A stretch of 64,000 nucleotides of DNA from Rhodospirillales bacterium (GTDB lineage: Bacteria; Pseudomonadota; Alphaproteobacteria; Rhodospirillales; WMHbin7), in contig JACRPC010000018.1 in NCBI GenBank assembly GCA_016214125.1, forward strand, positions 62,001-126,000, read 5' to 3'. A program made the translations under genes and the position numbers. Under the pieces are notes generated by a model. The model had not been told where the DNA came from. It saw only the letters and a program-made list of their open reading frames with translations, and did not search any database. This document shows positions 16,822 to 25,746 of this stretch, piece after piece. Every line of letters begins with the position of its first letter. Position 1 is the stretch's first letter.

Positions 16822-17829
16822 ATGATTCTGTTCGAGTTCGACCATGAACGCCCGAACACCCCCGACGAGGCGGTGGCCCTCTTGACCCATGCCGGCCCCG
16901 ATGCCCGCCTGCTGGCCGGCGGCACCGATCTTATCCCCAACATGCGCTACCGCACCGTGACGCCGGCGCTGTTGGTCAGCCTGGGCGCCATTCAGCCCGA
17001 GGCGCCGCGCGAGGAGAAGGACGGCAGCCTTAGGCTCGACGCGCTCGCCAAGCTGGTGACGATCGAGAACTCGGCCCTGGTGCGCAAGCGGGCGCCGATG
17101 CTGGCGGAAAGCGCCCACACGGTGGCCGGCAACCAAATCCGTCAGATGGGCACGCTGGGCGGCAATCTCTGCCAGGATACCCGCTGCCTCTATTTCAACC
17201 AGCAGCACGATTTCCAATTCGTGGCGCCTTGCTACAAGCGCGGCGGCGATTGCTGCTACCCCTTCCCGCGCAACGACAAGAGCACCTGCTGGTCGGTCTT
17301 CATGTCCGACATCGCGCCCGCCTTGATCGCGCTTAAGGCCGAGATCGAAATCCAGGGTGAGCAAGGCCTGCGCCGCCAGCCCTTGGAGGCGCTGTACGCC
17401 GGCGACGGCTTGAAGCCGCATAAGTTGGGCCAAGCCGAGCTGCTGCGCGCCGTCATCGTGCCGCCCGCCTCGCCGCGCCAAGGCTGGGGCTATCACAAGG
17501 AGAGCGTGCGCGGCGGGTTGGAATTCGGCATGGCGATCCTGGCCGCCACGGTAACCCTGGCCGCCGACAGCAAGGCCTGCGAAGGGGCGCGGCTGGCGCT
17601 GGGCGCGGTGCGCGAGGCGCCGGTGCGTCTGACCGAAACCGAAAAGGCGATGGCCGGCCAAGCGCTCGACGCCGAGCGGATCGCCGAGATCGCCGAGGCC
17701 GCCAGCCAGGAAGTCAATCCCCTTCCCCATCACGGTTTCACCAAGGCCCATCTGCGCGACGTCATCCGCATTCAGATGCGGCGCCTGCTGGCCCGGGCCG
17801 TCGAGCGGGCGGTCAATCCCAACGCCTAA
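16822..17829 (+). CDS. hcrB: HBCR-type molybdenum hydroxylase, FAD and [4Fe-4S] subunit (beta)
   Basis: The flavoprotein subunit of a heterotrimeric xanthine-oxidase-family enzyme, 335 residues. The FAD-binding motif LLAGGTDLIPNMR (30-42) and GGNLCQDTRC (113-122) are visible. Between them and the C-terminal domain is a roughly 40-residue insertion with Cys122, Cys137, Cys144/145 and Cys156. It matches the loop that holds an extra [4Fe-4S] cluster in 4-hydroxybenzoyl-CoA reductase, where the cluster is thought to invert electron flow so that the enzyme reduces its substrate. Ordinary xanthine dehydrogenases lack this loop. First gene of the operon; 24 bases precede the next subunit gene. Substrate not proven. 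Confidence 0.9.
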   Translation: MILFEFDHERPNTPDEAVALLTHAGPDARLLAGGTDLIPNMRYRTVTPALLVSLGAIQPEAPREEKDGSLRLDALAKLVTIENSALVRKRAPMLAESAHTVAGNQIRQMGTLGGNLCQDTRCLYFNQQHDFQFVAPCYKRGGDCCYPFPRNDKSTCWSVFMSDIAPALIALKAEIEIQGEQGLRRQPLEALYAGDGLKPHKLGQAELLRAVIVPPASPRQGWGYHKESVRGGLEFGMAILAATVTLAADSKACEGARLALGAVREAPVRLTETEKAMAGQALDAERIAEIAEAASQEVNPLPHHGFTKAHLRDVIRIQMRRLLARAVERAVNPNA

Positions 17830-17853
17830 GCCCCATTCTTTGCGAGGTGGAGC

Positions 17854-18384
17854 ATGTATGAACGTCCGGTAAGCGGCCTCGAGGCCAAGACGAAATCCCG
17901 CTCGCGGGTGATCGTGCTGTCGGTCAACGGCGAAACCCACGAGGTGATGGTGCGTCCGCGCCACCGCCTGATCGACGTCATCCGCGATCAGCTCAACCTC
18001 ACCGGCACTAAGGATGGCTGTCAATCGGGCACCTGCGGCGCCTGCACAGTGCTCCTGAACGGCCGCCCGGTGCTGGCCTGCCTGACGCTGGCCGTCGATT
18101 GCGACGGCAAGGAAGTGCGCACCATCGAGGGCCTGGCCGAGAACGGCCAGCTCAACAAGGTGCAGGAAGCCTTCCTCGACCAGGGCGCCATCCAGTGCGG
18201 CTTCTGCACGCCCGGCATGGTGATGTCGGCCACCGCGTTGCTCGACGACAATCCCAAGCCCAGCCGCCACCAGATCGACAAGGCGCTGGAAGGCAATCTC
18301 TGCCGCTGCACCGGCTACAACGCCATCGTCGACGCGGTGTTGCAGGCCTCGGGCCAGGGCGGCGTCAAGCCGGTGATGAAATAA
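17854..18384 (+). CDS. hcrC: molybdenum hydroxylase [2Fe-2S] subunit (gamma)
   Basis: The small electron-transfer subunit with two [2Fe-2S] clusters, 176 residues. The plant-ferredoxin-type cluster is bound by Cys56, Cys61, Cys64 and Cys76 (CQSGTCGAC...C). The second cluster uses Cys115, Cys118, Cys150 and Cys152 (CGFCTPG and CRCTGY). The N-terminus is about 15 residues longer than usual. The ribosome site GAGGTGGAG precedes the ATG. It carries electrons between the flavin/4Fe-4S subunit and the molybdenum subunit encoded on either side. Confidence 0.95.
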   Translation: MYERPVSGLEAKTKSRSRVIVLSVNGETHEVMVRPRHRLIDVIRDQLNLTGTKDGCQSGTCGACTVLLNGRPVLACLTLAVDCDGKEVRTIEGLAENGQLNKVQEAFLDQGAIQCGFCTPGMVMSATALLDDNPKPSRHQIDKALEGNLCRCTGYNAIVDAVLQASGQGGVKPVMK

Positions 18385-18416
18385 GCCGCCAAAGCGGGCG
18401 CGACAACGAGGGCGAC

Positions 18417-20777
18417 ATGGACCAGGGCCTCAACTTCATCGGCAAGAGCTTCAAGCGCAAGGACGGTCCCGACAAGGTGACCGGCCGGGCGGCCTACACC
18501 CAGGACATCCGCCTGCCCAACATGCTGGTGGGACGCGTACTGCGCAGCCCGCATCCGCACGCCCGCATCGTCAGGATCGACACCGCCAAGGCCAAGGCGC
18601 TCGCCGGCGTCAAGGCGGTGATCACCGCCGCAGACACCAAGGGCATCAAGCACGGCTTCGTCGAGACGCCGCGCTACCCGGCCGACCAGAGCGTGCTGGC
18701 CCAGGGCAAGGTCCGCCATGTCGGCGAGGCGATCGCCGCGGTGGCCGCCATCGACGAGATCACCGCCCAGCGGGCCTTGGAGGCGATCGAGATCGAATAC
18801 GAGATTCTGCCCGCCGTCTTCGAGCCCGAGGCCGCCATGCAGCCCGGCGCGCCCGAGATCCATCCCAGCCACCCCAAGGTGGCGATGAAGGAGAATTGGG
18901 CCAACATCGGCGGCAAGACCGAGACCGGCTGGGGCGATGTGGAGAAAGGCTTCGCCGAATCCGACTATGTGCGCGAAGACCGTTTCGATTGCCAGCTTCG
19001 CACCCATGGCTATCTCGAGCCGCATGTGACCCTGGCGCATTGGGAGGCCGAGAAGCTCAACGTCTGGACCTCGTCGATGGGCGCCTTCGTCAAGCGCGCC
19101 AAGCTGGCCAAGACCTTGGACCTGCCGTTTGCTGCCGTGCGCATCCACAAGAGCTATGTCGGCGGCACCTTCGGCGGCAAGATCGATCTTTATCCGCACG
19201 AATACGCCGCCGCCCGGCTGGCGATGATCACCGGTCGGCCGGTCAAGATCGTCATCACGCGCGAGGAAATCTTCCAGGCCTTCCGCCACGCCCAGCCCCT
19301 GATCATCGAGGTCAAGACCGGGGTCAAGAAGGACGGCACCATCCTGGCCCAGGAAATGAAGGTCATCAACAATTCCGGCGCCTATCGCGGCAGCGGCGTG
19401 GTGGTGATCTTCCTCGCCTGGGGCTTCACCATGACCGCCTACCGGATTCCCAATCTCAAATTCCAGGGCTATTCGGTCTACACCAACCTGACCGAACGGG
19501 CGCCGCAGCGCGGCCATGGCAATCCGAAGGTGCGCTTCGCCATCGAATCGCAGATGGACATGATCGCCGAGGCCCTGGGGCTCGACCCGATCCAGATTCG
19601 CCTGAAGAACGCCCGCGACGCCTGGGAGCAGTTGCCCAACGGCGACAACACCCATCAGGCCGGCCTGAAAGATTGCATCAAGATCGCCGCCGAGCGCTCG
19701 GGCCTGTTGGCGAAATACGGCCAGAGCCGCAAGAACCCGCCCGCCGACACGATCCGGCGCGGCGTCGGCATCGGCATCAGCTCCTACATGGGCGGCACGC
19801 TCATCTATCCGAACGGCTCGGGCGTCATCGTCAAGATGAATGATGACGGCTCGGCCACCGTGCTCACCGGCGCCATCGACATCGGCCAGGGCTCGGAGAC
19901 GGTGATCGCCCAGATCGTTGCCGAGGAATTGGGCATCGGCATGGAGGATGTGCGGCTGATCTCGTCGGACACCGACACCACGCCCCAGGACATCGGCGCC
20001 TGGATCAGCGGCATGACCTATGTCACCGGCAACGCGGCGCGGGTCGCCGCCGGCAACGCCCGCGAAAAGCTTCTGGCGCTGGGCGCCGATCGGCTGGGGC
20101 TGGAGGTTTCCGAACTGGGCTTCGGCAACAAGAGCGTGTTCGCCAAAGCCAATCCCGATCTGAAAATCACCTACCGCGAGCTGATTGCCGCCAGCATCGC
20201 CACAAAGCGCGGCGACACCGTGATCGGCGAAGGTTTCTGGCGCACCATGCGCGACGAGCCGGCGCATCCGAGCCTGGCCACCGCCAAGGGCCGCTGGACC
20301 GAGAATTACGCCTACTCGGCCCAGGTGGCCGAGGTCGAGGTCGATCTGGAAACCGGCAAGGCCCGCCTCGTCAAGGCGCTCACCGTGCATGATTGCGGCT
20401 TCCCGATCAATCCGGCCCTGGTCAAGGGTCAGGTCGATGGTCAGGTGTCGATGGCGCTGGGCCACGCCTTCATGGAAGAGATCCTGATCAAGGACGGCTA
20501 TGTGCTGAACCCGACTTGGCTCGATTACCGCATGCCCACCGTGCACGAGCTGGCGCTGTCGGAAGACGTCGACGTCATCACCGAAAAGTACCAGGTCGGC
20601 AAGGCCTACCGCACCAAGGAGGTGGGCGAGGGTCTGGTGTCGGGCATTCTGGCCGCCATCGGCAACGCCATCTACGACGCCACCGGCGTACGGCTGCATT
20701 CCACCCCCTTCAGCGCCGACAAGATCCTGGCCGGCCTGCGCAAGATCGAGCGCCAGAAGCGCCAGGCCGCCGAATAG
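18417..20777 (+). CDS. hcrA: molybdenum hydroxylase, molybdopterin-binding subunit (alpha)
   Basis: The catalytic subunit, 786 residues, starting at the ATG at 18417 (MDQGLNFIGKSFKRKDG); the frame continues upstream through the gamma gene but is not coding there. Cofactor-contact motifs are GGTFGGK (249-255), GAIDIGQGSET (485-495) and the C-terminal VGEG (736-739), whose Glu738 sits where the family's catalytic base is found. Subunit sizes (about 84, 35 and 19 kDa) match 4-hydroxybenzoyl-CoA reductase. Downstream mocA, yqeB and yqeC in the same operon indicate a selenium-containing cofactor. No in-frame TGA is present, so selenium would be cofactor-bound and not selenocysteine. Confidence 0.93.
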   Translation: MDQGLNFIGKSFKRKDGPDKVTGRAAYTQDIRLPNMLVGRVLRSPHPHARIVRIDTAKAKALAGVKAVITAADTKGIKHGFVETPRYPADQSVLAQGKVRHVGEAIAAVAAIDEITAQRALEAIEIEYEILPAVFEPEAAMQPGAPEIHPSHPKVAMKENWANIGGKTETGWGDVEKGFAESDYVREDRFDCQLRTHGYLEPHVTLAHWEAEKLNVWTSSMGAFVKRAKLAKTLDLPFAAVRIHKSYVGGTFGGKIDLYPHEYAAARLAMITGRPVKIVITREEIFQAFRHAQPLIIEVKTGVKKDGTILAQEMKVINNSGAYRGSGVVVIFLAWGFTMTAYRIPNLKFQGYSVYTNLTERAPQRGHGNPKVRFAIESQMDMIAEALGLDPIQIRLKNARDAWEQLPNGDNTHQAGLKDCIKIAAERSGLLAKYGQSRKNPPADTIRRGVGIGISSYMGGTLIYPNGSGVIVKMNDDGSATVLTGAIDIGQGSETVIAQIVAEELGIGMEDVRLISSDTDTTPQDIGAWISGMTYVTGNAARVAAGNAREKLLALGADRLGLEVSELGFGNKSVFAKANPDLKITYRELIAASIATKRGDTVIGEGFWRTMRDEPAHPSLATAKGRWTENYAYSAQVAEVEVDLETGKARLVKALTVHDCGFPINPALVKGQVDGQVSMALGHAFMEEILIKDGYVLNPTWLDYRMPTVHELALSEDVDVITEKYQVGKAYRTKEVGEGLVSGILAAIGNAIYDATGVRLHSTPFSADKILAGLRKIERQKRQAAE

Positions 20778-20779
20778 GG

Positions 20780-21373
20780 ATGATCGCCGGCATCGTTCTG
20801 GCGGCCGGCCTGTCCAGCCGGTTTGGCGGCGCCAACAAGCTCATGGCGCCCGTCGAGGGCGTGCCGCTGATCCGCCGGGTGGCGATGGCGGCCCTGGCCT
20901 CCAAGCTTGATCGCATCGTCGTGGTGCTCGGTCATCAGGCCGACAAGGTTCGCTCCGTGCTGGTCGACCTCGCTCGTGACGAACGGCTTGCCTTCATCGA
21001 AAACGCCGAGCCCGAGAAGGGGCAAAGCGGTTCGGTGCGGATCGGTTTGGGGATGGTCTCCGCCGACTGCGACGCCGCCTTGTTCCTGATGGGCGATCAG
21101 CCCTATCTTGAGCCGCGCATCATCGACGCCCTGATCGACTCCCACCAAGGCGGCATTACGCTGCCGGCGGTGGGCGGCCAGCGGCGCAATCCGGTGATCT
21201 TCGACCGCCAATTCTTTCCCGACATCCTGACCCTGGCCGGCGACACCGGGGCGCGCGCCATCATCGAGGCCAATCGCGCCCGGGTGACGGCGGTTCCTTT
21301 CGATGCCGAGCGCCCTTTCGCCGACATCGACAAGGCCGAGGATCTGGACCGACTCGCTCGGAGCCGCCCATGA
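20780..21373 (+). CDS. mocA: MocA/YgfJ-like molybdenum-cofactor nucleotidyltransferase
   Basis: A 197-residue NTP-transferase related to MobA. MocA-type enzymes attach CMP to molybdopterin to make the dinucleotide cofactor of xanthine-oxidase-family enzymes. The N-terminal nucleotide-binding motif is AGIVLAAGLSSRFGGANKL, and the metal-binding region is LFLMGDQPYLE. The ATG at 20780 lies two bases after the alpha-subunit stop. A YgfJ/MocA relative is a standard member of selenium-dependent hydroxylase clusters. The stop overlaps the yqeB start. Confidence 0.9.
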   Translation: MIAGIVLAAGLSSRFGGANKLMAPVEGVPLIRRVAMAALASKLDRIVVVLGHQADKVRSVLVDLARDERLAFIENAEPEKGQSGSVRIGLGMVSADCDAALFLMGDQPYLEPRIIDALIDSHQGGITLPAVGGQRRNPVIFDRQFFPDILTLAGDTGARAIIEANRARVTAVPFDAERPFADIDKAEDLDRLARSRP

Positions 21374-22179
21374 GGGCGCCGCTCGATCCCCTTATCCGCA
21401 TCAAGGGCGCCGGCGAAATGGCAAGCGCCGTCGCCTGGCGCCTTTACCGCGCCCATCTCGGCCGCATCGTCATGACCGATCTCGAACAGCCTTTATGCGT
21501 ACGGCGCACGGTTTCCTTTTGCGAGGCGCTGATCGACGGCATGGCAACGGTCGAAGGGGTGACCGCCCAGGCGGCCCGCGACGAAACCGACATCGAATCG
21601 ATCTGGCGGCAGGGCCGGATCGCGGTCATGCCGGCCAGCCTGGCCCATGAAGAAGCGCCGATGCCCGACATCCTGATCGACGCCATTCTGGCCAAGCGCA
21701 ATCTCGGCACCCATCTGGCCGACGCCGGCTTGGTGATCGGCCTGGGCCCCGGTTTCACCGCCGGCATCGATTGCCATATCGTGATCGAGACCAATCGCGG
21801 CCACGATCTGGGCCGGGTTCTCGAGCACGGATCGGCTCAGCTCAACACCGGCGTGCCGGGCGACATCGCCGGCCATACCCGGGCCCGGGTGCTGCGCGCC
21901 CCCCGGCTGGGCGTGTTTCGCTCGGAGCGTTCGATCGGCGATCGGGTCGCCAAGGGCGAGACGATCGGCACGGTCGAGGGCGTGCCGGTGCCGGCGGAGC
22001 TGGACGGCATCCTGCGCGGCCTGATAAGGCCGGGCACGCTGGTCGAAGCGGGCCTCAAGATCGGCGACATCGATCCGCGCGCCCAGGCCCATTTCTGCCG
22101 CACCATCTCGGACAAGGCGCGCGCCATCGCTGGTGCGGTGCTGGAAGCGGTGCTGCGCCACGCCAACCGGCCGCGATGA
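21370..22179 (+). CDS. yqeB: YqeB-family selenium-dependent molybdenum hydroxylase maturation protein
   Basis: A 269-residue protein of the YqeB family, whose phylogenetic distribution follows selD and selenium-dependent molybdenum hydroxylases in genomes lacking other selenium uses. The N-terminus IRIKGAGEMASAVAWRLYRA is a Rossmann-like nucleotide-binding start typical of the family. Later motifs are LVIGLGPGFTAGIDCHIVIE and HRGHDLGR-like residues (RGHDLGRV). The exact biochemical step is unknown; insertion or protection of selenium on the molybdenum centre is the working model. It overlaps mocA (ATGA) and yqeC (ATGA). Confidence 0.9.
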   Translation: MRAPLDPLIRIKGAGEMASAVAWRLYRAHLGRIVMTDLEQPLCVRRTVSFCEALIDGMATVEGVTAQAARDETDIESIWRQGRIAVMPASLAHEEAPMPDILIDAILAKRNLGTHLADAGLVIGLGPGFTAGIDCHIVIETNRGHDLGRVLEHGSAQLNTGVPGDIAGHTRARVLRAPRLGVFRSERSIGDRVAKGETIGTVEGVPVPAELDGILRGLIRPGTLVEAGLKIGDIDPRAQAHFCRTISDKARAIAGAVLEAVLRHANRPR

Positions 22180-22958
22180 CCGAACTCATCGATGCCTTGG
22201 GACTCGGCGAGGCGCGGCTGGTGGCGATCACCGGCGGCGGCGGCAAGACCAGCCTGATGAAAGGGCTGGCGGCCGAGTGGGGGGCAGCCGGCCAGCGGGT
22301 GCTCGTCACCACCACGACCAAGATCGCCGCCGACGAGGCGGAAGGCCCCTGGCCGTCCTTTGCCGCCAAAGATGCCGGCGCCATTGCCGCCAAGGCCCGG
22401 GCGGCGATGCCGGGCGCGGGCGCGGTGATCGCCTATTCGGACAGGAGCCGGGATGGTTTTCGGCTGGTCGGCTTCGCGCCCGAGATTCTCGATGCCCTTC
22501 TGGCCGAGCGCGTTTTCGATCGCATCGTCGCCGAGGCCGACGGCTCGGCCCGTTTGCCCTTGAAGGCGCCAGCCGCCCACGAACCGGTGATTCCCCCAAC
22601 CGCCGACGCGGTGGTGATGGTGGCCGGACTGATCGGGCTGGGCCGGCCGCTTGATCGCGACACCGTCTTTCGTCCGGAACTGTTCGGCGCACGCACCGGC
22701 CTGGCGCAAGGCGACGCCATCACCCCCTTGGCGCTGGCCCGCATCCTTCTTCATCGCCAGGGACTGGCGCAATACGCGCCGCCCGAGGCGGCGCTTTGTG
22801 CCTTCCTCAACCGCACCGACGATGCCGCACGACTGGCCTGGGCTGAGGAAACGGCGGCGGCCTTGCGGGCACTCAAGCCCGCGCGGGCCATCCGGTTGGC
22901 TTGGGGCTGCCTGAAACCGAACCCCATGATCGCCGGGTGGACGCGGATTGGCGGTTAG
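22176..22958 (+). CDS. yqeC: YqeC-family selenium cofactor biosynthesis protein
   Basis: A 260-residue putative nucleotide-binding protein of the YqeC family, the second marker of selenium-dependent molybdenum hydroxylases. A P-loop-like GGGGKTSLMKGLA (about 19-31) and TTTTKIA follow the N-terminus, and EADGSARLPLKAPAAHEPVIP is the family's central signature. The start ATG at 22176 overlaps the yqeB stop. The stop codon overlaps, tail to tail, the stop of the sensor kinase on the other strand (22955-22958), leaving no room for an intergenic terminator. Its biochemical activity has not been established. Confidence 0.9.
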   Translation: MTELIDALGLGEARLVAITGGGGKTSLMKGLAAEWGAAGQRVLVTTTTKIAADEAEGPWPSFAAKDAGAIAAKARAAMPGAGAVIAYSDRSRDGFRLVGFAPEILDALLAERVFDRIVAEADGSARLPLKAPAAHEPVIPPTADAVVMVAGLIGLGRPLDRDTVFRPELFGARTGLAQGDAITPLALARILLHRQGLAQYAPPEAALCAFLNRTDDAARLAWAEETAAALRALKPARAIRLAWGCLKPNPMIAGWTRIGG

Positions 22959-24913
22959 GGTTCTTCGGCCGGCAGGCAAAGAGTCATGGCGGTGCCCCGA
23001 CCGGGCAGGCTTTCGATGTCGAGTCGGCCGCCATGCGCCTTGACGGCCTTGTCGACGATGACCAGTCCCAGGCCGGTGCCCTTGGTTCCCTTGGCCGAGG
23101 CGGCCCGGTAATAAAGCTCGCCCAGATGCGCGATTTCGTCCGCCGACAGGCCATGACCCTTGTCGCGCACGGTGATTCGGAGTTCGCGGTCCTGACACTG
23201 CGCATGCACCGTGACCGGCGAATCGGCGGGCGAATAGCGCAGCGCGTTGTCGACCAAATTGCCGAGCGCCAAGCCGATCAATTCGGAATCAAGCGAAAAG
23301 GCCGCGTCGGCGGGCGCCAGGGTTACCCGCAGGCGCTTGAACGTGTTCTCGCTTTCCGCCCGCGCCGCAACCTCGTCCAGAAATCCGGCCAGCGCCACCG
23401 GCTGGCGATGGATCGCCACCCGCCCGTAGTCGAGCGCGTCGGCGGTCAGGAACAAATCGACCAGCTTGTAAAGCCGCATCGCATCGGCGCGAATGCGATC
23501 CAGCCGCTCGCGGGCTTTGTCGGGCAGATCGGCCAACGTCACCTGCAGAAGCTGTGCCGCCTTGTCGATCAGCGCCAGCGGCGTACGGAATTCGTGCGAC
23601 AAAATGCCCACAAAGCGGCGTTGTTCGGCCGCCCGTTCGTTCGACAGGCGGGCGGCTTCGTCGGCATGGATCTTCTCGATCTGCAGGCGCCGCATCCGAT
23701 AGGCCAGGCCGATGCCGAGAAAGACGACGTGAAAGGGCGAACCGATCTGATAGGCGTTGACGGTAAAGGCGGTGAGCGGCAAGAAGCCCATGACGGCCAG
23801 GATCTGGATCACCGCCGCCACCCCGGTCACGCAAAAGCCCAGGAAATACAATTTCAGGACGACGTCGTTGTGCTGTCGCCGGAGCAGATAGCCGACCAGG
23901 AAGGGCGAGAACGCCCCCAGCGACGCGCCGACCATGAAGATCGGGGTGGCGAACATCCCGTAATAGGGCGTGGCGACAAAAGGCAGGCCAAGGAGGCACA
24001 GAACCGCCGCCCCGAGATAAAGGCGATGGAGGCGGGGAAATCGGTGCTTGAAATCGAGCAGCGACACCCACATGGCCAGCACGACCGCCGTGCCGCCCAG
24101 ATTGCCGAAACCCACAAGGACATCGTTGAGCCAGACGGGTTCGGCTGGCAGCAGCAAGGATGAAAAGCCCGAAATGCCGAGATGGAGCACGACGAGGGTG
24201 ACGACGAAAAGGGCGTAAAGCAGGATGGTCGTATCGCGCAGCCAGATGCCGAACGGCAGGTGGATCAAGATGACGATGATCAGCCCGCCGAAATAGAGGC
24301 TGGACCAGAAATTGACGCGATATTCCTTGGCCAGGAAGGCCTTGGCGGTCCACAACTCGGCGGTGAGCGCCAGAACGCTGTTCGATTCCAACCGGATGTA
24401 AAGGGATTGCGGCGTGTCGGGCGGCAAGCGCAACTCGACCGCATGCTGGCGGGCCTGGAGCGGCCGCAAGGCAAGCGGCACATGATCGCCCAGCCGGTGC
24501 TCAAGAAAGCCGCCCCCTGTCTTCGGCACATAGACGCGCAGGTCGTTAAGGTAGGGGGGCCCCAGGTCGAGAACCCAGATGCCGGGGGCATCGGCTTTGC
24601 GAATGAGAGTGACGCGAAACCAATGGACATCCGAGGTGAACCCGGCGCTCACCGCCCGGGGCATGTGCTGAAATGAGGCCGCCATGGCGGGCGCCGCGAC
24701 GCGGTCGATGTCGAGAGTCCCTTGGGGATCGACCAGCCGATACTGCGCGCCGGCCAGATCGATGTTGGCCAAGCCGGGAGCCAATTCTACGGGATTGTCC
24801 TTAGCCGGTTGGCTATAGTCTTGGGCGGCCAAAAGCACAACAACAACCAGCACGGTCAAAATCCGCCCGAATCGGGACAGCGGGCCCTTTTCAGATGCGG
24901 CAATCTCAGTCAT
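22955..24913 (-). CDS. 7TM-DISM sensor histidine kinase
   Basis: A 652-residue membrane sensor. After an N-terminal membrane segment (about 18-31) comes a periplasmic 7TMR-DISM extracellular domain (about 45-195), then seven transmembrane helices (about 205-405). A HisKA domain follows with the phospho-accepting His440 in ILSHEFRTPLALID, and a C-terminal ATPase domain with NLVDNALRYSP, DKGHGLS and GTGLGL. 7TMR-DISM kinases are thought to sense small molecules, often carbohydrates. It is divergent from an OmpR-type regulator gene (41-base gap), its obvious partner. The signal is unknown. Confidence 0.9.
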   Translation of the reverse strand: MTEIAASEKGPLSRFGRILTVLVVVVLLAAQDYSQPAKDNPVELAPGLANIDLAGAQYRLVDPQGTLDIDRVAAPAMAASFQHMPRAVSAGFTSDVHWFRVTLIRKADAPGIWVLDLGPPYLNDLRVYVPKTGGGFLEHRLGDHVPLALRPLQARQHAVELRLPPDTPQSLYIRLESNSVLALTAELWTAKAFLAKEYRVNFWSSLYFGGLIIVILIHLPFGIWLRDTTILLYALFVVTLVVLHLGISGFSSLLLPAEPVWLNDVLVGFGNLGGTAVVLAMWVSLLDFKHRFPRLHRLYLGAAVLCLLGLPFVATPYYGMFATPIFMVGASLGAFSPFLVGYLLRRQHNDVVLKLYFLGFCVTGVAAVIQILAVMGFLPLTAFTVNAYQIGSPFHVVFLGIGLAYRMRRLQIEKIHADEAARLSNERAAEQRRFVGILSHEFRTPLALIDKAAQLLQVTLADLPDKARERLDRIRADAMRLYKLVDLFLTADALDYGRVAIHRQPVALAGFLDEVAARAESENTFKRLRVTLAPADAAFSLDSELIGLALGNLVDNALRYSPADSPVTVHAQCQDRELRITVRDKGHGLSADEIAHLGELYYRAASAKGTKGTGLGLVIVDKAVKAHGGRLDIESLPGRGTAMTLCLPAEEP

Positions 24914-24954
24914 GATTACGCGATCTTCGTTAACCGACTCATGGACTTTAAAAG

Positions 24955-25710
24955 ATGTCTAAGGCGTTGAACAGCGCCCCGTCGATCCCAAGCCGTACGC
25001 CCCGCATTGTCGTGGTCGACGACGAAAAGGGGTTCCGCGATGATTTCATCGATTTCCTCGCTCATCGGGGGTTCGAGGCCCATGGCGTTGCCTCAGGCCA
25101 GGCGCTTTTGGACGACCTCAAGCGACAGCCGGCCGATCTTATTATCCTCGATGTCATGCTCGATGGCGAGGATGGCCGCGACGTGGCGCGCAAGGTGCGC
25201 GCCCAATCGGATGCCGGCATCCTGATGCTCACCTGTCTCGACGAACCGATGGCCCAGGTCTCCGGCCTCGATGCCGGCGCCGACGCCTATCTGGCCAAGG
25301 GGGTCGATCTCGCCGTGGTGGAAGCCACCGTGCGAAGCCTGTTGCGCCGTTTGGCCGGCGCGGAAGGCCGCGCCGACGGGACCGAGGAGGGTGGGGTCTG
25401 GCATTTCGATTCCCTGGGCTGGGTGCTGACCGCCCCCAATGGCCGTTCGGTGCGGCTTACCTTTTCGGAAAAGTCGGTGCTGATGTGCCTTCTGGAATCC
25501 TCGGGCACGCCGGTCAAGCGCGCCCAGCTCACCGCCGCCTTGGGCAAGGCGGAATCGGAAAGCGCGTTGCGCAATCTCGACACCTATATCCGCCGGCTGC
25601 GCAAGAAGGTGCAGGACGGCACCGACATGACGCTGCCCATCCAGACCGCCTACAGTTTGGGCTATGTCTTCGCGGCCACCGCCACCGTCGAGCCGCCGGT
25701 GGCGGGCTAA
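24955..25710 (+). CDS. OmpR-family response regulator
   Basis: A 251-residue two-domain regulator. The receiver domain (about 17-132) has the acidic pair in VVVDDEKG, the phospho-acceptor Asp66 in LIILDVMLDG and the conserved lysine in YLAKG. The C-terminal winged helix (about 145-240) contains LTFSEKSVLMCLLESSG and LDTYIRRLRKKV. It faces the 7TM kinase gene across 41 bases, so both probably share control. An unusually AT-rich stretch precedes its ATG. Target genes cannot be identified from the sequence. Confidence 0.92.
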   Translation: MSKALNSAPSIPSRTPRIVVVDDEKGFRDDFIDFLAHRGFEAHGVASGQALLDDLKRQPADLIILDVMLDGEDGRDVARKVRAQSDAGILMLTCLDEPMAQVSGLDAGADAYLAKGVDLAVVEATVRSLLRRLAGAEGRADGTEEGGVWHFDSLGWVLTAPNGRSVRLTFSEKSVLMCLLESSGTPVKRAQLTAALGKAESESALRNLDTYIRRLRKKVQDGTDMTLPIQTAYSLGYVFAATATVEPPVAG

Positions 25711-25746
25711 TGCCGCGTCGACGATAAAGAGGTTGCGGCGACAGCC

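Noticed and set aside
18417-20777. Selenocysteine in the molybdenum subunit or in SelD
   Set aside because: The large subunit has no in-frame TGA and SelD has cysteine at the active position, so any selenium in the enzyme would be a labile cofactor ligand.
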